Below, one piece after another: positions 17,360 through 26,262 of a stretch of 56,337 nt of DNA (its first letter is position 1; each line of letters starts with the position of its first letter). The stretch spans positions 85,192-141,528 of the forward strand of contig DAIDIH010000410.1 of assembly GCA_027459465.1 (NCBI GenBank). The letters are read 5' to 3'. The translations under genes were made by a program, and so were the position numbers. The DNA is from Bryobacterales bacterium (GTDB lineage: Bacteria > Acidobacteriota > Terriglobia > Bryobacterales > Bryobacteraceae). The notes beneath the pieces were generated by a model. That model ran no database searches, had not been told where the DNA came from, and was given only the letters and a program-made list of their open reading frames with translations.

Positions 17360-17833
17360 CTAACAAAATCTTGCATCAGTACTGCAGAATTCATATCCCG
17401 GTATGCGCTTATCCGTGGCGACTCGTCGCATGATCCCAAATACGATCAGAGGTAACAACATTAGCTGTAAAACCGGAAGGATGCCGACGTTCAGCACGGG
17501 TAAAACCGGCATCGGCCCAGCGTACGTCCATAGGCCCATATAAATTCCAAGCCGTTCGATTACCACTGCCGTCACAAAACCCCACAACATGATCACCAGG
17601 GCTCTATTGACGGTTAGCTTGAATATCCACCGTTCGTCAGCACTCGCCGCTTTTCCAACCCAGTAGAGCAGTGCTGTGTAAACACCGTCTCCCATTGCGG
17701 CCAACGAACAGAACAGCAACGTGATCGACACTTGCGTTCGATGCGTGTACGCAAACATCTGGGCCATTTCCCAGCCGAAGCTCAGGGTTGCGGCTATGAG
17801 AAATGACGATAGTGCATAGCGCTTCGCGCTCAC
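17360..17833 (-). CDS. membrane protein of unknown function
   Basis: Four to five hydrophobic segments are visible, with the distinctive stretch MGLWTYAGPMPVLPVLNVG near the end. GTG 17833 is preferred because it overlaps the stop of the UGA-interrupted mini-ORF as GTGA and has AGGG upstream; a GTG at 17917 in the same frame would add a charged, non-membrane N-terminus. I do not recognise a named family. The gene is in the same train as lgt-like and nuoA. Confidence 0.6.
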   Translation of the reverse strand: MSAKRYALSSFLIAATLSFGWEMAQMFAYTHRTQVSITLLFCSLAAMGDGVYTALLYWVGKAASADERWIFKLTVNRALVIMLWGFVTAVVIERLGIYMGLWTYAGPMPVLPVLNVGILPVLQLMLLPLIVFGIMRRVATDKRIPGYEFCSTDARFC

Positions 17834-17928
17834 CTGCGGAGTACCCTGAGAATGAGCACGATCAGTAGCACGAGAACGGCGACGCCGATCAGTATTCCCA
17901 AGATTCACATCGGGCACATATACATCAT
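17830..17928 (-). CDS. tiny membrane-protein ORF interrupted by UGA after CPM
   Basis: ATG 17928 overlaps the stop of the lgt-like gene (ATGA) and has GGGAGG 5 bases upstream. It reads MMYMCPM and then TGA (17905-17907). The frame continues without further stop as ILGILIGVAVLVLLIVLILR then VLRR and TGA, a perfect transmembrane helix, and that stop overlaps the GTG of the next gene. The coupling on both sides suggests one 32-codon gene. The UGA may replace Cys (giving a CPMC pair), be a mutation, or be read as an amino acid. Confidence 0.45.
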
Positions 17929-18716
17929 GCAGCCTCCCTGTATCGTTCTGGATGCGTTCTGGCCCTCAGGATTAGGGCGGGGATAGCGAGAACCAGGATC
18001 GCCAAAGCAGTAAGCTGGGCATTCTTAAGACCGAATGCGACCACTGGCGCATTCCCCCGCACGAAAAATACGAAGAACCGCAATATCGCGAAAGAGATCA
18101 AATAAAGGAAAAACAGTACTCCGGACGCAGCCTTGCCGCGCAGTCGCAGTAATGTTGCAGCAATGATCAGATCGCCAACGAGTTCGTAAAACTGGTCAGG
18201 ATGCCGGCCAACGCCATCGGTTGGCGCATAGCTGTTCGGATTTGTATATACAACTCCCCACAGCAGGGAGGTCGGCGTGCCGTAGTCCATCCCGTCCAGC
18301 CCGCAACTGATTCGCCCGATCGCTGCACCGATCGGTATTGCTGGCGCAAAGAGATCTGCGGCCGTTGAGAACCGGAGCCCAATCCGTCTGCAGTACAAGT
18401 ACGCTGCGAGAATCGCGCCGAACAGGCCACCAAAAAAAGCGCGCCGTCCTCCCCATACCGCCAAGATTCGCCAGGGCTCCGCAGCGTACGAATAGAAGTC
18501 GTTCTGAACGACAAAGTAGAGTCGAGCGCCCGCCAGCACGCCGACGAATACCCAGGCGAGCAAGCCCTCGGCCGACTTTTGAGGAATTCTGTACCGCGGC
18601 GCCCACCTGATCACAAGCCAGGAGCCGATCAGAAACCCAAGGAGAAATGTCAACCCGTACCAGTTGATGGGAATAGGACCAAGATACGGCAATGGATTCC
18701 AGTTGATGCGTATCAC
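17925..18716 (-). CDS. prolipoprotein diacylglyceryl transferase-like membrane protein (divergent)
   Basis: This 263-residue, seven-helix protein has the overall plan of Lgt: NWYGLTFLLGFLIG at the start, GGLFGAILAAY, GRISCGLDGMDYG, then GRHPDQFYEL. Lgt transfers diacylglycerol to the Cys of lipoproteins. Several key residues differ: the usual His of the HGG motif is Phe (AFFGG), and the Glu of NGE is not in place. It may therefore be a paralogue with altered activity. It stands upstream of the nuo-like genes in the same train. Confidence 0.75.
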   Translation of the reverse strand: MIRINWNPLPYLGPIPINWYGLTFLLGFLIGSWLVIRWAPRYRIPQKSAEGLLAWVFVGVLAGARLYFVVQNDFYSYAAEPWRILAVWGGRRAFFGGLFGAILAAYLYCRRIGLRFSTAADLFAPAIPIGAAIGRISCGLDGMDYGTPTSLLWGVVYTNPNSYAPTDGVGRHPDQFYELVGDLIIAATLLRLRGKAASGVLFFLYLISFAILRFFVFFVRGNAPVVAFGLKNAQLTALAILVLAIPALILRARTHPERYREAA

Positions 18717-18726
18717 TGTTTGGTCC

Positions 18727-19545
18727 CTACACAGGCGACATACCGCAGGGTGCCGGTTCTGTAAGCTTGCTCAAGCGTACGACACCCTTCGGCGAACCTC
18801 TGGGATCACTGAAGCGGAGAAAGAGCCGGACAAGGCGGTTTTCCAGAGTTCGCGCCCACTCGGCAGCCGTTTGCCGAACATTCTCCGTCCAGTCTTGAGC
18901 TACGATGTTAGTCAGTTTCGAACTCTTCAGCCAACAAACGTAATCGCTAAGGCGATCGGGCTCGTGGCAAAGCATAGCCGAGCACAGTTGATCGAGAAGC
19001 GCCTGCTGGGACAGCCGAAGATCCTGTTCCGGAATCGCCCAGCCGCCGAATGCGAACCTGCCATCACGTTTGAGGAGCCCGAGGCAGTTCTGAATGAAGT
19101 GCTCTCGGGCAGAAAGATGTTCGGCGCATTCCAGGGTCCATACAACATCGAAAGAGGCGGTCGCTACATTCAAGATGTTGGCGTCGAGAACGGCAAACCG
19201 CACGTTGTCCTCCAGCCGTCTCGCGCGGCAACTCTTCATTGCAAGGCCGGCTTGCTTACAACTGTTCGTAATGCCGAGAACCGAACACCCGAGGTGCTCG
19301 GCAAGCCAGAACGCCGACCCGCCTAAACCACACCCGACATCCAGTACGGCGGCACCTGGGAAAATCTGGGCGAAACTCGCGAGCCGGGCGATCAAGCGTT
19401 CTTGTGCTTCCTTGATAGAACCAATGCCCTCCCAGTAACCCTGATGAATGTGCTCGCCACACAGAAGCGAGGACCACTTCGAGACGCGGTCATAATGTGC
19501 ACGGACCCGCTGTGCGGTTATGCCGTCGTCACGCGGCGTGTTCAA
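18727..19545 (-). CDS. class I SAM-dependent methyltransferase
   Basis: TTG 19545 is chosen because GGAGG precedes it, and it overlaps the stop of the upstream oxidoreductase (TTGA); the longer frame upstream lies in that gene. The product of about 272 residues has the SAM motif VLDVGCGLGGSAFWLAEHLG and ASFDVVWTLECAEHL. The N-terminal region (ITAQRVRAHYDRVSKWSSLL, HIHQGYW) resembles tocopherol/cyclopropane-type small-molecule methyltransferases. The substrate is unknown. Confidence 0.8.
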   Translation of the reverse strand: MNTPRDDGITAQRVRAHYDRVSKWSSLLCGEHIHQGYWEGIGSIKEAQERLIARLASFAQIFPGAAVLDVGCGLGGSAFWLAEHLGCSVLGITNSCKQAGLAMKSCRARRLEDNVRFAVLDANILNVATASFDVVWTLECAEHLSAREHFIQNCLGLLKRDGRFAFGGWAIPEQDLRLSQQALLDQLCSAMLCHEPDRLSDYVCWLKSSKLTNIVAQDWTENVRQTAAEWARTLENRLVRLFLRFSDPRGSPKGVVRLSKLTEPAPCGMSPV

Positions 19546-20444
19546 AGCAGATCCTCCTTCAATAGTGCCGTGTTGATGGCGAAGGCCGCTTCCGCGCCCT
19601 CGGCGGCGGCGACGATCGACAACTGGACGTAGCGGCCCGCATCTCCTGCAACGTAAAGGCCCGGCACGTTGGTCGTTTCGTACGTTCCCGTATCGACCGC
19701 TCCCTTTGACGTGAATTTGCAGCCCAGCCGCGCGGGCAGGTCTGAACCCTGAGTCTCGCCGCAAGATAGGAATACGGCTCTTCTCTCGATCGCCTCGCCA
19801 CTTGCGAATTGAACGCGGTGCAGAATTCCGTCAGCACCTTCAAGCGCAGCAATCTTTTCAGTTCTCACGAGGATTTCGTTCCGATGGAGGCGATCGATAC
19901 TTTCTCCGTCCAGCTCGGCATCACCATCCGTCAGCAAAACAAGATCTCTGCTCCACGCGGTCAGCTCCAAAGCGAGCCCTTTCCCATGTTCACCACGTCC
20001 GTAGATGCCAATTGGCTGGCCCCGTAGCTCCCAGCCATCGCAGTATGGGCAGTGGAATACGCTCCGGCCATATAGCTCGGCGATTCCCTCAATTTGCGGG
20101 ATATGATCGACTACCCCAGTTGCGAGGAGAAGTTTCCGGCAAGTGAGACTGTCACCTTCCTGCAAAGTAATTCCAAAGCCGCCGTCAACACGCCCGGCAT
20201 CGGCCACTTCCTCATTGCGGAATTCGACCGTATCGTATTTCCCAAGTTGGTTGCGGGCGATCCTGCGCAATTCCATGGGTAGTATGCCGTCGCGCGTTAA
20301 GAATCCGTTTAGACCTTGCGAAGCTGCATTGCGGGGCCGCCCGGCGTCGCATATCAGAACCCTTCTGCGGCAGCGGCCGAGGATTAAAGCTGCACTCAGG
20401 CCCGCAGGCCCTCCGCCAACAATGATCACATCGTAATGGGTCAT
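19542..20444 (-). CDS. FAD-dependent thioredoxin-reductase-like oxidoreductase
   Basis: This 300-residue protein has the FAD-binding GGGPAGLSAALILGR motif at the N-terminus, the redox-active pair C132-P-Y-C135 and the C-terminal YVAGDAGRYVQLSIVAAAEG motif. These are features of the thioredoxin reductase family, which reduces a disulfide or other acceptor with NAD(P)H. No thioredoxin gene is nearby. It lies between the MBL-rhodanese protein and the methyltransferase, with 4-bp overlaps on both sides. A role in thiol or persulfide redox balance is inferred. Confidence 0.9.
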   Translation of the reverse strand: MTHYDVIIVGGGPAGLSAALILGRCRRRVLICDAGRPRNAASQGLNGFLTRDGILPMELRRIARNQLGKYDTVEFRNEEVADAGRVDGGFGITLQEGDSLTCRKLLLATGVVDHIPQIEGIAELYGRSVFHCPYCDGWELRGQPIGIYGRGEHGKGLALELTAWSRDLVLLTDGDAELDGESIDRLHRNEILVRTEKIAALEGADGILHRVQFASGEAIERRAVFLSCGETQGSDLPARLGCKFTSKGAVDTGTYETTNVPGLYVAGDAGRYVQLSIVAAAEGAEAAFAINTALLKEDLL

Positions 20445-21838
20445 TGCGACTCAGAACCCTCCAGTTTGAAACCAGCCCCTTTCCACGCAGCTATACTTCC
20501 GGGTACGTTGAACACAGATCCAAATCCGCTGCGCTTCAAGACGCTCGCCGCAATGCTGGCGCGGTAGCCGGTCGAACAGTAAACAGCTACTGGGATGGCG
20601 CGGTCAACTTCACCTAATCGAGTGCTCAACGCTGAAGCTGGAATGTGCTGCGCCCCTGGTATATGCCCCTGGTTCCACTCGCCTTCGCGGCGGACATCCA
20701 GCAGTTGCTGCGTTCGCGGTGCGGTCTCGAGCGTGGCCTTGAGCTCATGCACGCTCATTTGCGGCACTTTATGGAACCTGAGTCCAGTCTCTGTCCATTC
20801 GCGAAATCCGCGCCGCAAATAACCGGCGACGTTGTCGACTCCGATGCGGGCCAGGTGCGTACATGCGAGTTCAACGTCATTCGGTCCAGAAACAACCAGT
20901 AAAATACGTTGCTCCGGTCCGATCATCCACCCCGCCCAGATAGGAAACTCCTGGCGCAATGGAATATTCAGGGAATCGGGAATATGAGCGCCGCCAAACG
21001 CTTCGATTTCTCTGGTGTCTAGGACCAGCGTGCTCGGGATTGCCATCTCTGCTGCAAACTTCTCGGCGTCAAGTGGAACCGGAGTAGGCGCGTGATCCGA
21101 ACACGCCGCCCCTGTCGCATTGAGATGCTTCATACGAGCGTAGTAAACCGGAGCTGGCTGCAACTCAGCTAGAACGGCTTCGCAGAACTCGTTTTCATCC
21201 TGGATCTGCAGCTTCGGGTTATATAACTTCTCATATCCAATCGTGGTCATCCGGCGCGCCCCGATCTGTGCGCCACAAGGTGACCCCTGCCCATGCGCCG
21301 GATAGACTTCAAGTTCATCGCCGAGTTCCACTAGGCGTCGCAAGCTGTGGAAAAGCTCATGAGCGAGGCGACCTCGCATGTCCTCGCCAAGCAGGTCCGG
21401 GCGACCCACCTCGCCCGCGAAGAGCGTGTCTCCGGTGAGCACGCCCCAGGCGTGCTCCGATTTGTTACCACCGGAAACGATAAATGAAATGTGCTCGGGT
21501 GTATGCCCCGGAGTTCGCAGGACTTCAAATGCTAAGTCGCCAATAGCGAATCGATCGCCTGCCGCGAGTTTTTCATAGGGGAACTCGTATCCTCCATCCG
21601 CGCTGAAGAAGAGCGGCGCGCCTGTTTTGGCCGCCAGGTTACGGCTGCCGGAAACGAAATCGGCGTGAATATGGGTTTCCAGAATACGCACGATCCTCGC
21701 GTTATGGCGCTGCGCGATCGCGAGGTATATTCCGATATCCCGGCGAGGATCGATTACGACGCACACGCCGGAGTGATCGTCACCAACTACGTAGGAGAGA
21801 TGTGCCAGGCCTTCCGTGACGATGGTGTCGAAGATCAT
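20441..21838 (-). CDS. MBL-fold persulfide-dioxygenase-like protein with two rhodanese domains
   Basis: This 465-residue protein begins with a metallo-beta-lactamase-fold domain (1-240; metal ligands in ETHIHADFVSG, H56, H58, D60, and GHTPEHISF). Two rhodanese domains follow (about 260-350 and 365-460). Only the second has a catalytic Cys421 (YCSTGYRAS). This architecture is that of CstB/BLH-type enzymes, which oxidise low-molecular-weight persulfides. Its start overlaps the frameshifted PII-like gene (ATGA). It could protect metal centres or thiols from reactive sulfur. Confidence 0.9.
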   Translation of the reverse strand: MIFDTIVTEGLAHLSYVVGDDHSGVCVVIDPRRDIGIYLAIAQRHNARIVRILETHIHADFVSGSRNLAAKTGAPLFFSADGGYEFPYEKLAAGDRFAIGDLAFEVLRTPGHTPEHISFIVSGGNKSEHAWGVLTGDTLFAGEVGRPDLLGEDMRGRLAHELFHSLRRLVELGDELEVYPAHGQGSPCGAQIGARRMTTIGYEKLYNPKLQIQDENEFCEAVLAELQPAPVYYARMKHLNATGAACSDHAPTPVPLDAEKFAAEMAIPSTLVLDTREIEAFGGAHIPDSLNIPLRQEFPIWAGWMIGPEQRILLVVSGPNDVELACTHLARIGVDNVAGYLRRGFREWTETGLRFHKVPQMSVHELKATLETAPRTQQLLDVRREGEWNQGHIPGAQHIPASALSTRLGEVDRAIPVAVYCSTGYRASIAASVLKRSGFGSVFNVPGSIAAWKGAGFKLEGSESQ

Positions 21839-22181
21839 AGGGTCTCCTCATTTGAAGCACCGTCGCGGATTCGGATGGCCGTCAGTATGTCGGTCATGAA
21901 AACAATACCATCACCCGGCGCGCCTGTCCGACATGCCTCTTGTATTGCACTGAGAAGCTTGGCCGCATCCGCATCACGACAGACACCTCCAGCTTGACAA
22001 TGCGCAAGTAGCTATATCTCTTGTAAGGATCCTCGAACCGGGATTCAAAGTAGTTCGGTTCATAACCATAGCCCACCGGATGAATCTCAACGATAGAGAT
22101 TCCGGGCGCACCGGCAGCCTGCAGGCGTCGCAAGGCTTCGGGCACGGCTTCCCTGCGAATGTAAGCCTTGAGTTCTTTCAT
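21835..22181 (-). CDS. PII-like signalling protein, frameshifted
   Basis: The frame from 22181 reads MKELKAYIRREAVPEALRRL, IVEIHPVGYGYEP and SYLRIVKLEV, a PII/PII-like fold. In that frame it runs out at 21894. A one-base change near 21980-21990 brings in CRDADAAKLLSAIQEACRTG then APGDGIVFMTDILTAIRIRD, the normal PII C-terminus, ending at 21835 with the stop overlapping the next ATG. PII-like proteins bind nucleotides or anions and control transporters. Some groups are encoded beside heavy-metal efflux or NuoL-like transporters, which fits this operon. Confidence 0.75.
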
Positions 22182-22756
22182 TTCGTGCCACCCTGCTGAA
22201 GTTCCAGCCGTGCTTCGTCGCGGTGTTTGTAAATCACGCCCACCAGTAGTCCATAGACCAGGTGATCAATCAATACAAATAGGCTCGGTGCCCAACCCAT
22301 TTGCATTCCAAACAGAAACATTCCCGGGCTCTGTACCTTTCCCGAAGTCACGAGGGGATTCGTGTTCACCAGCGCGGGAACCGCCGTCATGCTCAACACC
22401 CACAAAACGGCGCCAAGCCAGAATCCGGTGATAACCGTGCTTTGCCGTCCCAGGCGTTTTAGAACCAACGCGTAAGCAATCGCGAAGGCGATGCCGTTTG
22501 CAAAGTTCCAGAGCGATCCGATCAGGAGACTCGTCGGAGAGAGCTGCGGGTCTCGCGTGATCAGTGTGGCCAGCATTTTCGCCATATCGAGAGATTCCGG
22601 CTTCATACCGTTCATGCCCATGGCGGTTGCAAGAAAACCTGCGCCGATAATCTGCGGCCAAGCGATAACAAAGTGTGCGGGCCGTTCGGGGCGCGGCGAG
22701 GCCCGTTCGCCACTGCTCGGCGCGCTTCTGGCGGTTCTAGCTCTTGTCGGCATCAT
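22178..22756 (-). CDS. membrane protein, DUF6789-like
   Basis: This 192-residue protein has four hydrophobic segments after a polar N-terminus: IIGAGFLATAMGMNGMK, SLWNFANGIAFAIAYALVLK, TGFWLGAVLWVLSMTAV and LIDHLVYGLLVGVIY. The pattern resembles bacterial DUF6789-type membrane proteins of unknown function. The stop overlaps the PII-like gene, and the protein could be its membrane partner, which is inference only. Confidence 0.6.
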   Translation of the reverse strand: MMPTRARTARSAPSSGERASPRPERPAHFVIAWPQIIGAGFLATAMGMNGMKPESLDMAKMLATLITRDPQLSPTSLLIGSLWNFANGIAFAIAYALVLKRLGRQSTVITGFWLGAVLWVLSMTAVPALVNTNPLVTSGKVQSPGMFLFGMQMGWAPSLFVLIDHLVYGLLVGVIYKHRDEARLELQQGGTK

Positions 22757-22771
22757 AGTTACTCACGTTTT

Positions 22772-24097
22772 TTACACATATGGACAATGAATTCCGGCCG
22801 CGGGCCACAGCGAGTGGGGCAGCGGAGCAAGAATAAGACCCAGGATAATGAAACTGGCGTAACCGAGCCACCGCCGGGCTGGAGTCAGAGGAGTCAGGTC
22901 ATTTAGCGGCGGTACGGTAGTCCCGGCGACGAAGAATACGATGATGGCCCACAACGTCAGCCCCGGCCAAACAAAAATCGCCAGCAGTAGCAGCGACCAC
23001 ATCGCAACGGTCCCGATCGTGTCGCCCACGCGTCTGCCAAAGAGCGCATGAGCGATGTGACCTCCATCGAGCTGACCGATTGGCAGCAGATTCAGTGCTG
23101 TTACCAACAGCCCGAGCCATCCGGCGAAGGCTAATGGGCTCAGGCGGAGGACATGGCCGTATTCCAGGGCGCCGCCGAGTGAGAGCTTGGAGAGAAGCGC
23201 AAACAGGATGGAAGATCCCACCGAAGTTCCGCCCATGAACATGGATTCTGGAGCCGGGTTGCCCGGTACCACGGTCGAATAGCGCAGCCCAATCAAGAGA
23301 GCGGGAATGGCGATGACGAGACCTGCCAACGGGCCGGCAACGGCCACGTCAAACAGAGCACGCCGATTCTCTGTCGGCGAGCGCATCTGGATGAATGCAC
23401 CAAATGTTCCGAGGGCAAACGGCACCGGTATGAAGTATGGAGGCGTCACGCGGATGCCATTGCGGCGAGCAACGAAGTAGTGGCCCAGTTCGTGGACACC
23501 GAGTATGGCGAGCAACGCCAGAGAGTACGGCAGGCCCACCGCGAAGCGGCTTGGCTCACGGAGCAGATTGACACCCTGGTGGGCAGCGCCTGCCCAGGTA
23601 GTCGTCATAATGGTTAACGTCAACAGCAGCCAATTGACCCAGGGATGCACGGGATGCTCCATGGTGCCCTTTTCGACCGGCTTCGGAACCAGCAAAATCG
23701 ACGCACCAAGTTCCTCATCTTCCTGCATCATGGGAACGGTCCGGTCCGAAAAAGCGCTCCTTAGCTTTTCATAAGAACGTGTCGCCGACTCCCGCAGGCG
23801 GCCTCGAAAGACGCGTACGCCCGAGGGCTCTTCCGTCGCGACGCGGACGGTCATGATTTCCTTGATCGCTTCAGGCTGCTGCTGTTCATGAATCATTCTC
23901 GGCCCGGCGGGCTCCTCGGCCGTTTTGGGCGTTCCCATGCCAAGCATCGAGAAGATCAAAAAGAAGCAAACCAACAGTGCGATCCAAAACCAGGCGCCAG
24001 CGAAGTAGACCGGAACTCCGGGCGCAAGAAACAGGAACGCAAGCGGAGCCAAAAAGATCAGCACCATCAATACACGAAACCACACGTGAGTTTTCAT
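22772..24097 (-). CDS. site-2 protease family (M50) membrane metalloprotease
   Basis: The start at 24097 has AGGAGA upstream and gives 441 residues. N-terminal helices are followed by a soluble segment (60-150), then the zinc motif H202-E-L-G-H206, TPPYFIPVP and the second motif NLLPIGQLDGGHIAHALFG. The layout matches the Acidobacteriota/cyanobacterial M50 site-2 proteases, which cut transmembrane substrates such as anti-sigma factors. Its target in this operon is not apparent. Confidence 0.9.
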   Translation of the reverse strand: MKTHVWFRVLMVLIFLAPLAFLFLAPGVPVYFAGAWFWIALLVCFFLIFSMLGMGTPKTAEEPAGPRMIHEQQQPEAIKEIMTVRVATEEPSGVRVFRGRLRESATRSYEKLRSAFSDRTVPMMQEDEELGASILLVPKPVEKGTMEHPVHPWVNWLLLTLTIMTTTWAGAAHQGVNLLREPSRFAVGLPYSLALLAILGVHELGHYFVARRNGIRVTPPYFIPVPFALGTFGAFIQMRSPTENRRALFDVAVAGPLAGLVIAIPALLIGLRYSTVVPGNPAPESMFMGGTSVGSSILFALLSKLSLGGALEYGHVLRLSPLAFAGWLGLLVTALNLLPIGQLDGGHIAHALFGRRVGDTIGTVAMWSLLLLAIFVWPGLTLWAIIVFFVAGTTVPPLNDLTPLTPARRWLGYASFIILGLILAPLPHSLWPAAGIHCPYV

Positions 24098-24116
24098 TGG
24101 AAGTCTCCTAATTTCA

Positions 24117-24764
24117 TCAACTCTGTTCGACAAGACGGTGCCACTTTCCAGGGCGCGGGAAGAACATCGGCACCTGATGCATATAGGCCTTATAGATTGC
24201 GCCGAACCGCTCGACCATAGCGCGCTCCTCTTTACGGGTAAGCCGCACGTAAAACAAGACAATGAACGGGAACAGCACGAGCGTAGGAATCGTGGGCCAG
24301 TGGATCAGTTGCCCGAAGAGCGCCAGAAATATGCCGGTATACTGGGGATGCCGGACTACACCATAGAGCCGGTCGATCGCCAACCGATTCTGCTGTTGAG
24401 CCTGATCGAGTTCGCGCCAGCCCTCGATCAGCACGGAGATCCCGAAGATCACAAACGCGAAGCCGATGAACATCTCTATCATGTCACCCAAGTACCCGAA
24501 GCCCAGAAGCGTCGCCCAAAGATGCCCGCTGGGATGAAGCCAGGGAACCTTCAGCCCGAATACGGTTGTGAGCACATAAATGGTTAGGGGGAAGCCGTAC
24601 ATTTCGGCGTAGAGCGCGATGATGAACGCCTGAATCAGCCCGGCGCCGCTCCACTCTCGCCAACCTTTGGGGGCGACGTAGCGGTAGAGCAGCCAGGAGG
24701 TGATCACAATCATGATGGCGGCGAGCCACCAGTCGCCCCATCCACCACTTTTTGCGTGTTCCAT
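24117..24764 (-). CDS. isoprenylcysteine carboxyl methyltransferase-like membrane protein
   Basis: This 215-residue protein has five or six hydrophobic segments and the ICMT/PEMT C-terminal signature RLYGVVRHPQYTG plus RKEERAMVERFGAIYKAYM. The family methylates small or lipid substrates at the membrane with SAM. Similar genes are often found in bacterial metal-resistance and cytochrome clusters, with unknown substrates. It precedes the protease gene by 19 bp. Confidence 0.85.
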   Translation of the reverse strand: MEHAKSGGWGDWWLAAIMIVITSWLLYRYVAPKGWREWSGAGLIQAFIIALYAEMYGFPLTIYVLTTVFGLKVPWLHPSGHLWATLLGFGYLGDMIEMFIGFAFVIFGISVLIEGWRELDQAQQQNRLAIDRLYGVVRHPQYTGIFLALFGQLIHWPTIPTLVLFPFIVLFYVRLTRKEERAMVERFGAIYKAYMHQVPMFFPRPGKWHRLVEQS

Positions 24765-24775
24765 TTGTAGTTCTC

Positions 24776-24961
24776 CTACTTTTGTCTTGCCTCGGGCGGA
24801 GAGCCCGCCTTCGGCTTCTCATGTTTCATATCCTGGGGCTGCCGACGCGAACCCATGCCGCCGCCCATCCCGCACCCGCCTCCCATCCCACCACATCCGC
24901 GCATCATGAAGATGACGAACACGATGATTCCGGCGATCGTGAGCAGTGTTTGCCAATCCAT
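24776..24961 (-). CDS. small membrane peptide with Gly/Cys/Met-rich tail
   Basis: This 61-residue protein has one helix (LLTIAGIIVFVIFMM), then RGCGGMGGGCGMGGGMG and a charged end. The start has GGAGGTAATTCAA upstream. It resembles DUF2933-type small proteins of metal-resistance clusters. It is the first gene of the long train, 11 bp before the ICMT-like gene. The Cys/Met pattern suggests metal binding near the membrane. Confidence 0.7.
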   Translation of the reverse strand: MDWQTLLTIAGIIVFVIFMMRGCGGMGGGCGMGGGMGSRRQPQDMKHEKPKAGSPPEARQK

Positions 24962-25467
24962 TTGAATTACCTCCTTTTGCTTGCTGCTAATTAATTAGGG
25001 CCGCTGCGGTAGACTCCTTTCGGTTTTCTGTGTTTGGGCGAGCGGATTCTATCGAATCGGGCCAATCGCCTTTAATTAACCTCGGGTCGCCCTTTCGACC
25101 TCAAGATTCGATGCAGGATGCTGCTGCAGAACCCATAGACCATCGCTATTCACCAGGTAAATCAATCCGCGCTGCGGATCAGCGCGAATCGCAGTGACAT
25201 TCGCAAACTGTTGCACTGAGGTGGACCCCATCGGTTGGACAAAAGAACGAGCGTCCTTAGATGGAGCGGCGGGTTTAAGGGGGAGGCGGTTTGGAAGCCG
25301 CCGTCCACACCGGACTTGGCGCGGCGCTCGGGTTCCATCCCTGGATGGCCCTATCCTCCGGCACAAGCAAGTTGATTGTACACCTGCTCTCCAACAAAGC
25401 AAGCAAAAAGTCCACACTGGCGCGAAAGCGATAAATCCCAGGGGGCCCTGGGGGACGGAGTCCCCCA

Positions 25468-26262
25468 TCAAGGAGTCCGTTTCCTTTTGGTTTTGGGAAG
25501 CGGAAACAGATCGGCCGGCGTCTTGTAGCCCAGCGCCTGATGCGGCCGCTGATGATTGTAGAAGTGAAAATATTCTTTGAGCGCCCGGGCCAGCGCGTGG
25601 CCGTCTGAGAAGTCGCCGGGATAGATCAGCTCGTATTTCAAACTGCGCCACAGCCGCTCGATAAACACGTTGTCGAGCGCGCGGCCGCGGCCATCCATGC
25701 TGATCTGAATCTGGCGGGCGAGCAGCGGCGTGAGAAACTCCTGGGAAGTAAACTGCGCGCCCTGATCGGAGTTGAAAATACGCGGCTGGCCGAAGCCGAA
25801 CGCCGCTTCCAGCGCCGCGACGCAGAAGCCGGTTTCCATGGTCGAGGACAGTTCCCAGGCCAGCACGAAACGGCTGAACCAGTCCATCACCGCGGCCAGG
25901 TACAGAAAGCCGCCGTGCATCGGAACGTAAGTAATATCGGTGCTCCAGACGTGGTTGGGCGCTTCGATGGCCACGCCGCGCAGCAGATACGGATACACGG
26001 TGTGGCCCGACGCCGGCTGGCTCAAGCGCGGCTTGGCGTAGTGCGCTTCGATGGCCATCAAGCGCATCAGCCGCTGCACCCGTTTGCGATTCACGCCCAG
26101 CTCGACGGCCATCTTGCGGCTGCCGAAAAACGGCCGCGCCAGATACAACTGATCGAGGCGCCGCATCAGGCGCAGGTTCGCGGCGCTCTCGCCTTGCGGC
26201 GTGTAGTAGTAGCTCGACCGCGGCAGATTGAGCAGTTCGCATTGCCGCGCGATCGGGAGCAC
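25468..26262 (-). CDS. IS3-family transposase OrfB (DDE integrase core)
   Basis: This 264-residue protein has an HTH_21-like N-terminus (SRKMAVELGVNRKRVQRLMR) and an rve integrase core. The catalytic acids are in WSTDITYVPM (D), FNSDQGAQF (D) and NVFIERLWRSLKYE (E). Translation probably begins upstream by fusion with OrfA, because SAEERRRCIDPHHV precedes the ATG in frame. All catalytic motifs are intact, so the element may be active. Confidence 0.93.
   Translation of the reverse strand: MLPIARQCELLNLPRSSYYYTPQGESAANLRLMRRLDQLYLARPFFGSRKMAVELGVNRKRVQRLMRLMAIEAHYAKPRLSQPASGHTVYPYLLRGVAIEAPNHVWSTDITYVPMHGGFLYLAAVMDWFSRFVLAWELSSTMETGFCVAALEAAFGFGQPRIFNSDQGAQFTSQEFLTPLLARQIQISMDGRGRALDNVFIERLWRSLKYELIYPGDFSDGHALARALKEYFHFYNHQRPHQALGYKTPADLFPLPKTKRKRTP

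Noticed and set aside
17890..17930. Firm call of a selenocysteine codon at the UGA
   Set aside because: Only a weak 4-bp hairpin is visible and no Sec machinery is in the window; a mutated Cys codon is simpler.
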